60,160 nucleotides of DNA from Halocaridina rubra (lineage: Eukaryota; Arthropoda; Malacostraca; Decapoda; Atyidae): contig JAXCGZ010013728.1 of assembly GCA_037179515.1 (NCBI GenBank), positions 1 to 60,160 of the forward strand, given 5' to 3'. The position numbers and the translations under genes were made by a program. The notes under the pieces are model-generated. The model ran no database searches and was not told the origin of the DNA. It saw nothing but the letters and a program-made list of their open reading frames with translations. This document shows positions 13,722 through 58,563 of this stretch, piece by piece. The number at the start of each line of letters is the position of its first letter. Positions within the stretch are counted from its first letter, which is position 1.

Positions 13722-14165
13722 AACATAAGAACATAAGAATAGAGGACACTGCAACATGCCTACTGGCACACACGAGGCAGCTCCATTTTTGAATTGTATT
13801 TTCAGCATGTCTAACCTATTCTATTCTACTCTACTTATTTATTCTATTTTTTTCTTTTTATGGTTTTTCTAACAAGCACTAACCTATTCATGCCCACCCT
13901 ACCTCTGTCATATGTCTATCTAATCTACATTTGAAGGTGTCTAAGGTATTGGCATTTACTATCCTACTAGGAAGCTTGTTCCATGCATCAGCTACTCTAT
14001 TACCAAACCAATTTTTACCAATTTCCCTTCTGAACCTAAATTTATCAAGCTTAAATCCATTATTACGAGTTCTGGTTTGATCATGAATTTTTAAAACTTT
14101 ATTAATATCTCCCTTGTTAATCCCTTTAAACCATTTATACACTTCAATCATATCCCCCGAATACC
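13722..14165 (-). pseudogene. CR1-like LINE fragment, family 2, minus copy
   Basis: The minus strand encodes the extreme C-terminus of a LINE reverse transcriptase ORF (GNRVADAWNKLPSRIVNA, then a stop). The 3' untranslated end finishes in a (TTATGTTC)n-like tail at 13722-13745. It is severely 5'-truncated and cannot be functional. Confidence 0.75.
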
Positions 14166-14859
14166 ACGTGTTGTGTAGATAAGGCGATGGCGCTGCTGCT
14201 AATTTACCCACTAACTCTTCTGGTGAGTATACGTGTTTTGACTCGGCCAACCCCTTATGAGGGGACTGTGGTGATTGCATAAGTAGTATGTACCTGCTGC
14301 GTTGAAGAAACTGTGAAACACGGATTAATCAAAGTACCAACGAGGTATGTTATGTTTGTGATGCTTGTTAATAGTAAATGTTTACTTATTTTGATACTTC
14401 TTGTAAAGTGTTTGGTGATGTTAGTTCACCTCCTGGCGAGAAACGAGTTAATTGGGTCAAGATTCGTTTTATCAACCTTCCATAACTCTTCTTTAACCCT
14501 CATCTAATTGTAATTCTTTGACATATATGTGCAAAATTCACGTCAGGTTAGGTTAAGTTAGACTTTTTCTTGTGACGTTTTACTTGGATTCGGTAAAATC
14601 ACGCAAATAAATATGTTTGATAGTTAAGATTAAACCAAACCGGAACGGGGCCGTTATATACTTGAGAGACGATAGAAAGCACAATATCTTAAGTGAACCA
14701 CGCTACTGTCCAAACACACAAATTACTCTATTAAGGTATGTAACCAACTAACATACCTAACTTAACGTAGCTCATGTCAGTTTAGGTAACTTTCATTGAA
14801 GCAGTAGGAATAAAGCTGGATGCCCATCTTTCTGGCCTGCAGCAGACTAGAACTCACAT
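14166..14859. other. Stretch between two inverted LINE copies
   Basis: Mostly unique AT-rich DNA, with one AGGTTAGGTTAAGTTAG motif near 14544. It contains no gene. Confidence 0.4.
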
Positions 14860-15745
14860 TTAAAATTATTTGAATGGTTGGAGAAATGGCAAATGGAAGT
14901 TAATGTTGAAAAATGTAATGTAGTAAAAATGGGTACTATAATAGACAATTTGAGTTATAAGCTAAATAACCATGAAATCTGATCTCTCAGTGTGAGAGGG
15001 ATTTAGGTGTTCTTGTGAGCAGTTTTCTTAAGCCAAGAGAGCAATGTACTGCGGTCAGAAATAAAACCAACAAAATTTTAGGATTTATCTCAAGAAGTGT
15101 TAACAATAAGACAGGAAGGTTATTTTGCAGCCTTATCAAGCATTAGTAAGGCCCCATCTGGATTATACTGTGCAATTCTGATCACCATATTATAGGATGG
15201 AAATTGAATCCTTGGAGAGAGCAGCGAAGAATGACCTAGATGATACACAATATCAGAAATCTATCATATGAAGACAGGCTAAAAAAGACTTAATCTGCAC
15301 TCTCTAGAGAGGCGTAGAGTTAGAGGGGATATGATTGAGGTGTATAAATGGTTTAAAGGGATTAACAAGGGTGATATTAATAAAATTTTAAAAATTCATG
15401 ATCAAACCAGAACTCGAAATAATCGGTTTTAAGCTTGATAAATTTAGGTTCAGAAAGGATACTGGTAAAAATTGGTTTGGTAATAGAGTAGCTAATACAT
15501 GGAGCAGGCTTCCTAGTAGTATAATAAATGCCAATACCTTAGACACCTTCAGATGTAGGTTAGACAGGCATATGACAGATGAAGGGTGGGTATGAATAGG
15601 TTAGTGCTTTTGTGCATAAAAAAAAAAATAGAGGAGAATAGAATGTCTGACATGCTGAGATCTTCAGTCAAAAATGGAGCTGCCTCGTGTGTGCCAGTAG
15701 TCATGTTGCAGTGTCCTCTTTTCTTATGTTCTTATGATGCCAGGC
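14860..15745 (+). pseudogene. CR1-like LINE fragment, family 2, plus copy
   Basis: Plus-strand frames interrupted by frameshifts and stops encode the region after the reverse transcriptase core (EKCNVVKMG, RDLGVLVSS, VRPHLDYTVQF-like, RRRVRGDMIEVYKWF) and end with the same C-terminus as the 13722 copy. The 3' tail is again TTATGTTCTTATG. The two copies point away from each other and both lack their 5' ends. Confidence 0.8.
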
Positions 15746-15839
15746 TCGCCACTTCCCAAGTGTGCCATCTAGTACTGAGATACTGCCGCTCGAAACCATC
15801 TTAATACTGTCTAATCTAAATTATACAACCGTTGAAAGA

Positions 15840-16775
15840 AAAGCTGTTAGATGAGTTCGATCAGAGAGAACATTAAGATAATTTGGATACATAGTATGAA
15901 TGAGTGATGGACAACTAGCAAAGAGAGTGTGGAGTGCAGAAGTAATATCAGTAAGACCAGGAAGATCTAGATGAGAGGGATTGATATGGTGAAATAAGGA
16001 ATATATGCACGTGGTATATTAGTGGAGCAGAAAAGAGAGAGAGAGATGGGGAAAATGGAGAAAGTTTTTGTATGAGTGACTCGGGCCAAAAGGATTTCTT
16101 GCACAGTTGTTGTTGCTGTTCCCTGAGCTGCATTCCCAAACAGCCCCAAGGAAGACCACTTCCGATCCTGAGCTTTCCCACAGAACTCTCAGGGAGTATA
16201 TGTTGTGTTGGTGGCATATGTAGTTGTCTGTGGTGCACTTTTCCATAATGTATTCCCTGGTATGCTCTCAGTGTCTCCAGCTAGAAGGAATCTACCAAAA
16301 ATGACAGTTGGAGTGTCATTTCTCTGTGTAGAAAAAAATATTTCGTGTTGTGATGGGAGATGTGGTAATCACCCAGGTTACCAAAGCCTCTCCCTGGTTC
16401 TCATGCCTCGTTAGGGGCAGGGGTTGATTATGATAGCGTGGCCTCTTCTGCTGCTCCTCTTCAAAGTTGCAGCTCCAAAGGGTAGACCTATGCGAAAGAC
16501 ACTGCCCCTCCAGGTTCTACTAGCACACTTATTTGTGATGGGTGAGTGAGGGAGTTGCCATGTGATAAAGTTGTGGGGGTAAACCAGTCTGTCCTCATGG
16601 CAGATGATCTTTGTCCACCTATTCTATGCGTGATCCAAACAGAATGGGAGGGGAAAATTGTGGCAACTCTTTATCCCTAAGAGGAGTGATTAAGTTATGT
16701 TTGGCTTATGGTGAATGTGTGTTCTTTAGTTCGGCCACCCCCCTTCCAACGGGAATTGACCATTACATATAAATA
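15840..16775 (+). pseudogene. RTE-like LINE 3' fragment
   Basis: Decayed plus-strand sequence is collinear with 52560-53050: the 'GAGTGTGGAGTGCAGAAG' block (RVWSAEV), 'ATGCACGTGG', an untranslated region with GTTGCCATGTGATAAAG, and a terminal CCCCCCTTCCAACGGG hairpin. Multiple stops rule out coding. A block at 16080-16540 that is not shared with the 52-kb copy may be an insertion. Confidence 0.65.
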
Positions 16776-16862
16776 AAACTTCCAGTAAGCGTTTCATGTA
16801 ACTCTTCCTTTGTATGAATATACTGTATTCCATATTACAGTACTGCACATACATTTTATACA

Positions 16863-16864
<2 letters not shown>

Positions 16865-16893
<29 letters not shown>
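16865..16893 (-). repeat. Poly(T) tract of 29
   Basis: An uninterrupted T run, possibly the tail of a minus-oriented retroposon. Confidence 0.8.
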
Positions 16894-16895
<2 letters not shown>

Positions 16896-17681
16896 ATACT
16901 TCGGAAAGGAATGGTAACTATATCAATCATACTACACTTCTGGATTAGAGGGGGTTTACAATGAAGAGACTTGAGTTTTCCTCGCATATTTAGGATACAC
17001 CTTGAAAAGTTTAAATAGGTTAGCAAATAATAACATAAGAATCAATATATATTATGAAAAGATATCTTCTGTATTTCTTGTCACTTGCACTGTCATTACA
17101 GAAGCTATAATAGTCTTCACATAAGCCATGTTTACATATTTTGCTCCTATATCTCTAGATTATAAAATACTTTGCTGTACACTTTAAACAGATATATATT
17201 GTAAGGCTCCAGTAATATCTTCTTGGCTTAGAGTTTGTGTGTGAAAATCAACATAATATATGAATCTAATGTGGTTACCTTTCAAGGTTTACTGGATCAA
17301 GGACGACCGAAATCCTGCACCTATCGTATCGATCCAAAGAAGTGTAATCAATATATGGCTAATATACCTTTAATTTTAAGGTTGCCCACCTCTAATCTCT
17401 CATGAACCATCATATTAGTTCGTCGGAGGCAGGCTTTACTCATCAGTCCAGATCGCTCTTTATTAGCATAGATATTGGAGCTAAAGTTAAGCTGCCTTGT
17501 CTCACCCACCCCAAAGGACTTTGCAGCAAAGAAATAAGATACTGAGACAGTACTTATGAGGAAAGGAGTCACTATGAAAACGTTATGTCAGACTAAAGAC
17601 AACCACAAATTTCACAGCAGTAAAGATACAGGCACCATTGAGGTGCTCTACATCCATTCCTTTCTTATATATACCTATTCA

Positions 17682-17682
<1 letters not shown>
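16894..17682. other. Intergenic stretch with one unassigned open frame
   Basis: No recognised gene. A minus-strand frame at 17348-17572 contains FGVGETRQLNFSSNIYANKE and RRTNMMVHERLEVGN. It is less AT-rich than its flanks and may be a decayed protein-coding remnant, but I recognise no family and see no clear splice sites. Confidence 0.3.

Positions 17683-17754
<72 letters not shown>
17683..17754. repeat. (TA)n microsatellite
   Basis: A 72-base TA array immediately followed by the LINE tail at 17755. Confidence 0.95.
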
Positions 17755-17757
<3 letters not shown>

Positions 17758-17830
17758 GCTGCAATCCCGTTTTACAGGGCGATGGCCGATTTAAAGCACA
17801 CATCCGTTCACTAGATCAACTTAACCAATC
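17755..17830 (-). mobile_element. LINE 3' tail fragment
   Basis: GGCTGCAATCCCGTTTTACAG and GCCGATTTAAAGCACACATC match the reverse-orientation LINE tail at 6700 and 39620. The (TA)n array sits exactly at the element's 3' end, as at 53056. Confidence 0.55.
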
Positions 17831-18007
17831 CTTCATATCTTAGAGCATTGGAGATTTAGGATTGCTAATTAGCACCCACCCACACTGCTTGGGTCCTGAT
17901 AGTGTAATTAAGGCACTTTTAATTAAAAAAAGTTTACAGTGAACTCTTCTACATTATAACAGCATATTTAGCAAAGCCTATTATTTACTGCAGTATTACC
18001 AACCTAG

Positions 18008-18065
18008 GCAATGGCTGTAATCCCCCCTGTAAAAGGAATGACTCAGACAAAGTATGCACTCATTT
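18008..18065 (-). mobile_element. LINE 3' tail fragment
   Basis: GGCTGTAATCCCCCCTGTAA and ACTCAGACAAAGTATGCACT match the same LINE tail. Confidence 0.45.
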
Positions 18066-18227
18066 GCTTCAGTGCCAGACCATATAATTTCTCCCAAATT
18101 TATTTTTTGAAGACAAATGGGAATACTGTATTACAGTTTGCGGTACTGCAAACATGTCAGTATAAAGGTCCCATGGAATCCCTTCCATATGTATTGAGTG
18201 TGTTAAACACCAGAATACGGGAAGTTG

Positions 18228-18402
18228 TTGCTTGCCATTTTAAATATTGCTGTTAATCCCCATTTGAATGGGGATGGACACAAACAGATTGGAGCTGGAA
18301 AATTAAGGCTGGACACCTTTTTTAATGCCCCGTGGCATTAAAAACATGGGTTTGTCATTTCTCGAGTTGAGCGCTCTAATCACTATACTGCTGCGGTCCC
18401 GA
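18228..18402 (-). mobile_element. SINE-A copy, reverse orientation
   Basis: Near full length, reading from the tail (GCTTGCCATTTTAAATATTG, GGGGATGGACACAAACAG) to the tRNA-like head (GAGCGCTCTAATCACTATAC, GCTGCGGTCCC). Confidence 0.7.
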
Positions 18403-19112
18403 AATAAAATAGCAAAAACATCTCTCTACAATGCCATGCTGTTCTTTACATTAAAAGTTATATGAGTACTGTATACACAATGGTTTGTAGTCCTTATTAA
18501 ATATACCCACTATCCTACATAGAATATATCCCAGGCCAGACAAATGCAACTATTTAATATTATCTTTAATAAAAATACTAAATGCATATCCACAAATAAA
18601 TACAAATTTAAAAATGGTCAATTATCTAAACTTACTTCCTACTGTGTAAATAATTTACCAAAGCTAAAGAAAGTGGCCATTTTACACAATTCACTAAACT
18701 GCACTTACTTGGCTGAAAGTTCTTAGTCAGTACCTGTCCAGGCTCTCAGATAATGCATAATACAGTAATTCGGAGCCATGGCTCCATTTAAATGTTCTGC
18801 TTAACACCAAAAGTAAGGCAAGCACCGCTTTGGCAAAAATACCGACACTTATGAGGTTTAATTTTGAATTTTACAGGATATTCATTATGATCACAGATGT
18901 TTTAACAAATGTTTGTGTAACTCCCCATTTAAGATAGAACCCAATAGTTTAAATAACTTCAGTACCGTACTTGAGCATCCCCGGGGAACTGGATAGGAAT
19001 GAGATAAAATTGAGTACTTAGTGTACATAATGAGAAGCAAGAAAAGCTAAAGACCCTTTAAGAAGGCCCTAAATCCCAAAGGTTTAGAAGCTTGCTTATA
19101 TAACGAAACGAT
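18403..19112. other. GOLGA2 3' flank, nothing recognised
   Basis: AT-rich DNA downstream of the GOLGA2 poly(A) candidates. No gene or repeat recognised. Confidence 0.4.
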
Positions 19113-19118
19113 TTTATT
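19113..19118 (-). terminator. Candidate GOLGA2 poly(A) signal (distal)
   Basis: AATAAA on the minus strand, 314 bases past the stop codon. Chosen by motif only; a second AATAAA lies closer at 19181. Confidence 0.3.
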
Positions 19119-19180
19119 TTACACGATGCTAGTAAACCAATTTTAAATTTATCTTTACAAAATGCCACGAAGCAAATCAA

Positions 19181-19186
19181 TTTATT
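19181..19186 (-). terminator. Candidate GOLGA2 poly(A) signal (proximal)
   Basis: AATAAA on the minus strand, about 246 bases after the TGA. Either this or the 19113 hexamer could define the 3' end. Confidence 0.35.
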
Positions 19187-19431
19187 CTGTACATGACACA
19201 ATAGATTTAATTAACCTGATTCTAATTCCCATCCTTTTGCTTTGTGGCAAGAAAAGAAATGCAGTGGGAGGGATATCCAAGGCTCATCTCTTCTATCCCA
19301 TTCATATGGTTCCTACAACATGCAGGAAATACGAAGGTCATATACTCGTACATTCTCCCAATTCCAGCAATGCGTTAACAAATATAATTTTAACAATTTC
19401 ATACATTAACTCGTAACAATATTTACAACTC

Positions 19432-51250
<31,819 letters not shown>

Positions 51251-51278
51251 GTTGGAACTTCTGTATTAGTTTAATGTG

Positions 51279-51330
51279 ATTGGCTGAAACCGTTTCTTAC
51301 GTCATGAGGAATTGGCCTTTTCAAGTGACG
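51279..51330 (-). promoter_or_regulatory. GOLGA2 proximal promoter: CCAAT boxes and CRE-like sites
   Basis: Within 80 bases upstream of the ATG there are two inverted CCAAT boxes (ATTGG at 51279 and 51311) and two TGACGT cores (TTACGTCA at 51297-51304, TGACGTT at 51326). This clustering is typical of a TATA-less housekeeping promoter bound by NF-Y and CREB/ATF factors. The role is inferred from motifs only. Confidence 0.5.
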
Positions 51331-51739
51331 TTGCATGTCAGCTTGTGATATTTGGACAGGTTGGAAATCTCTTGACGAAGTCCAAGGTTGATTTACTTAC
51401 TTTGTAACTTCTTTATTTATTTTCCGCTGAAATATTATTTAGATTTATCGTTTAATGTAACTTGCTTAGCAAAAATTGTCTTTCAATCTTTTGCTTTAAA
51501 TAGGGATTGATTTAATTGTTTTCTTATTTCGTGCTTTTCCACAACGCATTTTATTAGTTTTTTTCTCTCTCTTTCAAATAATGTATGTAAAGCATATAGA
51601 AAAATACTCCTTCATGGTGTACTTAGCTTAAAATTTACCGTGAACTCCTTTCCAATTCCAGGCTTTATTGCCTGCAGGTGTTAAAAAGTATTTATAAAAT
51701 AGTTTCTTATAAAATTCAAGTACTTTTTTTATGAGTGTG

Positions 51740-52260
51740 ACTCCTGGCAGGCAAGAAAATTGCCTTCATCGGGCCCAAGCGCTAAGAAAACATTGATAGA
51801 TAAAAAGTAGCAGCTTCAAGACAAGAAGGAAATAAGAGAGTGATAAACCAAAGAAATTGGATCGACTGAAAAAATAGTCGAAGTAATAAAGAGTTAGAGA
51901 TATGACAGGGTTAGGTCTTGAGATGATGTTAGATCAGCTCTTTGAAGGAAGAAAGGTCAAAAGAGTTAGCAAAGACAGAAGGAAGAGAGTTCCAGAGTCT
52001 GGAGGTGGAAGGGAAGAAGCCGTTACATCAATGACCAATCCACAAGCCACAAATCTCCACACAGTACCTGTGAGACGATGCTGCTTTTCGAGTATTATAT
52101 AGCCTGGGCCATCGGGAGGTATGCAATTTGTCAATTCATCAGAGCAACCATGGAAAAAGTAATAATAGAAAAGAGAATGGGGTGATACCTTACGGCGAAG
52201 AGAAAGAGAATCCAGATTGGAAGTAAAAGAAGGTGAAATTATCTTGTTGTGCTTATTGGA
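51740..52260 (-). pseudogene. Jockey/BS-like LINE 3' fragment
   Basis: The minus strand shows LDSLSLRRKVSPHSLFYYYF, then CSDELTNCIP and, in another frame, SRLWNSLPSVFANSFDLSSF. These are the familiar C-terminal end of Jockey-type LINE polymerases. The 3' end has GCGCTTGGGCCCGATGAAGG and an A-run near 51724. Frameshifts make it non-coding. Confidence 0.75.
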
Positions 52261-52379
52261 AAGACCTCTATGCTTGTAACTACTAGTTTCCTGCTTGACT
52301 CCATTGTAGTACTCAAAGATTATATATCTGAGAAATAGATATTTGGGAATGAATGCATAGAGAAGGATATATGAAGTTC

Positions 52380-54074
<1,695 letters not shown>

Positions 54075-55441
54075 TGTGTGTGTGATTACCTAATGTGATT
54101 ACCTAATTGTGTTTACGGGAAAGAGCCCAAAGCTCGTATCTTCCCGTCTCCTGATCGGTTCCATTTTAGACTTAGTGATACTTATCGTACCTGTCCTTAA
54201 AACTATGGATTGAGATAGCATTAACTACCTCCTCGCTTAGCCAATTCCAATTATCAACTACTCTTACACTGAAAAAGTATTTCCTTACATCCTGCAAAGA
54301 AGTTTTCTTACGAAGCTTCAAACTATGACCTCTAGTTCTAGAGCCAGCCATATCGAAATATCGATCCCTATCCACTCTATCATAACCATGAAGGACTTTC
54401 AAGACTGTCACCATATCCCCCCTTACTCTTCTAGCTTCGAGTGATGGCAAGTCTAATTCCCTCAGCCTCTCATCATAACCGAGATTGCGTATTTCTGGCA
54501 CCAGTTTCGTGGCATGTCTTTGAACTTTTTCAAGCTTAGCTATGTGCTTTTTCAAGTGCGGATTCCAAAAGGGGGCTGCATATTCGAGTTTTGGCCTCAC
54601 ATAGGTTACATAAATATTTCTGAACATTTCCTTGTCCATGTGCCTGAAGGCTACCCTTACATTTGATAAGAATGCATATGCTGCCCTTACTACGCCATTT
54701 ATATGTATTTCTGGAGACAAATCTGCCAGTATGTTTACTCCTAGATCTCTCTCATTTTCTGTCTCTTGAAGTTGTACTCCAGCCACCGAGTAGTCAAGCT
54801 TGGGCCTTCTTGCACTTGTACCCATTCTCATTACCTTACATTTTGAGGTATTGAATTTCATTAGCCACTTTTCTGACCACTCATGCAGATTATTTAGATC
54901 CTCCTGAAGTTCTCTACCATTGTTCTCGTTTTTTACTTTCTTCACAATCTTTGCATCATCCGCAAACATATTCATGAATGAATTTACAGACTCTGGTAGG
55001 TCATTTACATATACAAGGAACAAAAGTGGCCCTAAAACTGAACCCTGTGGAACTCCACTACTAACTCTTCTCCATTCAGACACTGAGTGTCTTACTCTAA
55101 CCCTCTGTTCCCTTCCTTCTAAGTAAGTTTTTATCCATTCCAAGACATTTCCACCTATTCTAGCCATTGATTGCAGCTTCCTAATAAGTCTCCCATGTGG
55201 AACAGTGTCAAACGCTTTCTGGAAGTCTAGGAATATGCAATCTGCCCAGCCCTCTCTTTCCTGTAAGATTTGGCTTACCTCATCATAAAATTCTAATAAG
55301 TTTGTTACTGTTGATCTTCCTTCTCTGAAGCCATGTTGCCTCACTGACAAAAAGTTGAAGGATTCCAAGTGAAGAGAGATATGTTTCCTTAGTAGTTTCT
55401 CCATAAGTTTGCAAACTATGCTGGTCAAGGAAACTGGTCTA

Positions 55442-55444
<3 letters not shown>
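54075..55444 (-). CDS. CR1/Jockey-like LINE reverse transcriptase, array copy 2 (longest)
   Basis: The open frame 54172-55428 (418 aa) encodes most of a reverse transcriptase. Motif A is FLDFQKAFDTVPH (about residues 67-79), motif B SSGVPQGSVLGPLLF (about 123-137), and the catalytic FADD of motif C is at about 155-158. The C-terminal region is the same as in copy 1. The 5' end is truncated inside the fingers (before TSIVCKLMEKLL), so the endonuclease and ORF1 are missing and the copy cannot retrotranspose. The open frame without stops suggests recent insertion. Confidence 0.92.

Positions 55445-55481
<37 letters not shown>
55445..55481. repeat. (TG)n tail of array copy 3
   Basis: About 37 bases of TG between copies 2 and 3. 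Confidence 0.95.
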
Positions 55482-55483
<2 letters not shown>

Positions 55484-55819
55484 TTACCTAATTGTGATTA
55501 CCTAATTGTGTTTACGGGGAAGAGCCCAAAGCTCGTATCTTCCCGTCTCCTGATCGGTTCCATTTTTAGACTTAGTGATACTTATCATACCTGTCCTTAA
55601 AACTATGGATTGAGGTAGCATTAACTACCTCCTCGCTTAGCGAATTCCAATTATCAACTACTCTTACACTGAAAAAGTATTTCCTTACATCCTGCAAACA
55701 AGTTTTCTTCCGAAGCTTCAAACTATGACCTCTAGTTCTAGAGCCAGCCATATCGAAATATCGATCCCTATCCACTCTATCATAACCATGAAGGAATCAT
55801 AACCATGAAGGAATTTAAA
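55482..55819 (-). pseudogene. LINE array copy 3 (C-terminus only)
   Basis: The minus strand keeps only the last 67 residues (DRDRYFDMAGSRTRGHSLKL, SVRVVDNWNSLSEEVVNA) and the 3' end. It has an internal duplication of CATAACCATGAAGGAA at its 5' edge. Confidence 0.88.
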
Positions 55820-57003
55820 GTGTGTGTGTGTGTGTGTGTGTAATTAACTAATTGTGTTTACGGGAAAAAGCCCCAAGCTCGTAACTTCCCGTCTCCTGGT
55901 CGATTACATTTGATACTTAGTGATACTTATCATAATTGTCCTTCAACTATGGATTGAGTTACCATTAACTACCTCCTCGCTTAGCAAATTCCAATTATCA
56001 ACTACTTTTACACTAAAAGAGTACCTCCTTACTTCCTGCAAAGAAGTTTTCTTACGAATCTTCATACTATGACCTCTAGTTCTAGTGCAAGCGTATCAAA
56101 ATATCGATCCCTATCCGCTCAGTCATAACCATGAAGGAATTTATAAAAACGTCACCATATCCCTCTCAATCCTCTAGCTTTGAGTGATGGTAAGTCTCAT
56201 TCCTTCAGCCTCTCATCATAACTGAGTTTGCGTATTTCTGGCACCAGTTTCGTGGCATGTCTCTGAACTTTTTCCAGCTTAACTATGTGCTTTTTCAAGT
56301 GCGAATTCCAAAAGAGGGCTGCATTTTCAAGCTTTGGCCTCACATAGGTTACAGAAATATTTCTGAACATTTCCTTGTCGATGTGCATTAATGCTACCCT
56401 TGCATTTGCTAAGAAAGCATATGCTGCCCTTGCTATGCCATTTATATGGATTTCTGGAGACAAATCTGCCGGTATGTTTACTCTTAGATATCTCATTCTC
56501 TGCATCTTGAAGTTCTACTCCTGCCACCGAATAGCCAAGCTTGGGCCTTCTTGCACTTGTACCCATTCTCATTACCTTACATTTTAAAGTATTGGATTTC
56601 ATTAGCCACTTTTCTGACCACTCATACATACTATTTAGATCTTCCTAAAGTTCTCTACCATTGTTCTCGTTTCTTTCTTTTTGCAATATAATTGGATCAT
56701 CTGCAAACATATTCATAAATAAATTTACAGAGTCTGGTAGGTCATTTACATATGCAAGGAACAAAGTGACCCTAAAACTGAACCCTGTAGAACTCCACTA
56801 CTAACTCTTCTTCATTCAGACACTGAGTGTCTTGCTCTAACCCTCTCTTCCCTTCCTTCTAAGTATGTTTTCATCCATTTCAAGACATTTCCACCTATTC
56901 TCGCCATTGCTTGCAGCTTCTTAATAAGTCTCCCGTGTGGGACAATGTTAAATGCTCTCTGGAAGTCTAGGAATATGCAATTTGCCCAGCCCTCTCTTTC
57001 CTT
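55820..57003 (-). pseudogene. LINE array copy 4
   Basis: A TG tail (55820-55840) is followed by a diverged copy extending back to motif A (CIFLDFQRAFNIVPHGRL near 56990). It has frameshifts and stops. Confidence 0.85.
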
Positions 57004-57553
57004 TGTGTTTGTGATCACCTAATTGTGCTTACGGGAAAGAGCTCAAAGCTCGTATCTTCCCTTCTCCTGGTAGGTTCCATTTTGTACTTAGTGATACTTA
57101 TCATACTTGTCCTTAAACTATGGATTGAGTTACCATTAACTACCTCCTCGCTTAGCAAATTCCAATTATCAATTACTCTTACACTAAAAAAAGTACTTCC
57201 TTACATCCTGCAAAGAAGTTTTCTTACGAAGTTTCAACTTTGATGTCTAGTTCTAGAGCCAGCCATATCAAAATATCGATCCCTATCCACTCTATCATAA
57301 CCATGAAGGAATTAAAAGACTGTCACCATATCCCCCCTCAATCTTCTAGCTTCGAGTGATGGTAAGTGTAATTCCATCAGCTCTCATTATAACTGAGATT
57401 GCGTATTTCTGGCACCAGTTTCGTGGCATGTATTTGAACTTTCCCAAGCTTTGCTACTTGCTTTTTCAAGTGCGGATTCCAAAAGGGGCTGCATATTCAA
57501 ATTTTGGCCTCACATAGGTTACATAAATATTTCTGAACATTTCCTTGTCCATG
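57004..57553 (-). pseudogene. LINE array copy 5
   Basis: Diverged 3' fragment ending at CCTTGTCCATG against the TG-rich tail of copy 6. Short indels interrupt every frame. Confidence 0.82.
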
Positions 57554-58563
57554 TGTGTGTGCGAGTGAGTGGGTTTGTAATTACCTAATTGTGCTTACGG
57601 GTAAGAGCCCCAAGCTCGTAACTTCCCATCTCCTGGTCGGTTCCATTTTGTACTTAGTGATGCTTATCATACTTGTCCTTAAAACTATGGTTTGAGTTAG
57701 CATTAAATACCTCCTCGCTTAGTGAATTTCAATTATCAACTACTCATACACTAAAAACAGTACTTCCTTACATCCTGCAAAGAAGTTTTCTTACGAAGCT
57801 TCAAACTATGACCTCTAGTTCTGGTGCCAGCCATATCAAAATATCGATCCCTATCCAGTCTGTCAAAGCCATGAAGGAATTTAAAAGCCGTCACCATATC
57901 CCCCTCAATCTTCTAGCTTCGATTGATGGTAAGTCTAATTCCTTTAACCTCTCATCATAACTGAGATTACGTATTTCTGGCACCAGTTTCGTGGAATGTC
58001 TTTGAACTTTTTCCAGGTTAACTACGTGCTTTTTGAAGTGTGGATTCCGAAATGGGGCTGCATAATCAAGCTTTGGCCTCATATATGTTACATAAATATT
58101 TCTGAACATTTCCTTGTCCATGTCCCTCAAGGCTACCTACATATGCTAAGAAATAATATGCTGCCCTTACTATGCCATTTATATGGATTTCTGGAGACAA
58201 ATCTGCCAGTATGTTTACTCCTAGATCTCTCTCATTCTCTGTCTCTTGGAGTTTTGCTCCTGCCATTTGCTAGTCAAGCTTGGGCCTCCTTACACTTGTA
58301 TCCATTCTCATTACCTTACATTTTAAAGTACTGAATTTCATTAGCCACTTTTCTGACCCCTCATGGAGACTATTTAGGTCTTCCTGAAGTTCTCTACCAT
58401 TGCTCTCGTCTCTTACTTTTTCACAATCTTTGTATCATATGCAAGCATATTCATGAATGAATTTACAGAGTCTGGTAGGTCATTTCCATATCCAAGGAAT
58501 AAAATTGGCACTAATAGTTAACCCTGTCGAACTCCGCTACTAACAAGTCTCCATTCAGACACT
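57554..58563 (-). pseudogene. LINE array copy 6
   Basis: The tail (GTGTGTGCGAGTGAGTGGG) has decayed from TG repeats. The copy extends back to about the motif B region (reverse of GTCTCCATTCAGACAC). Several frameshifts. Confidence 0.83.
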
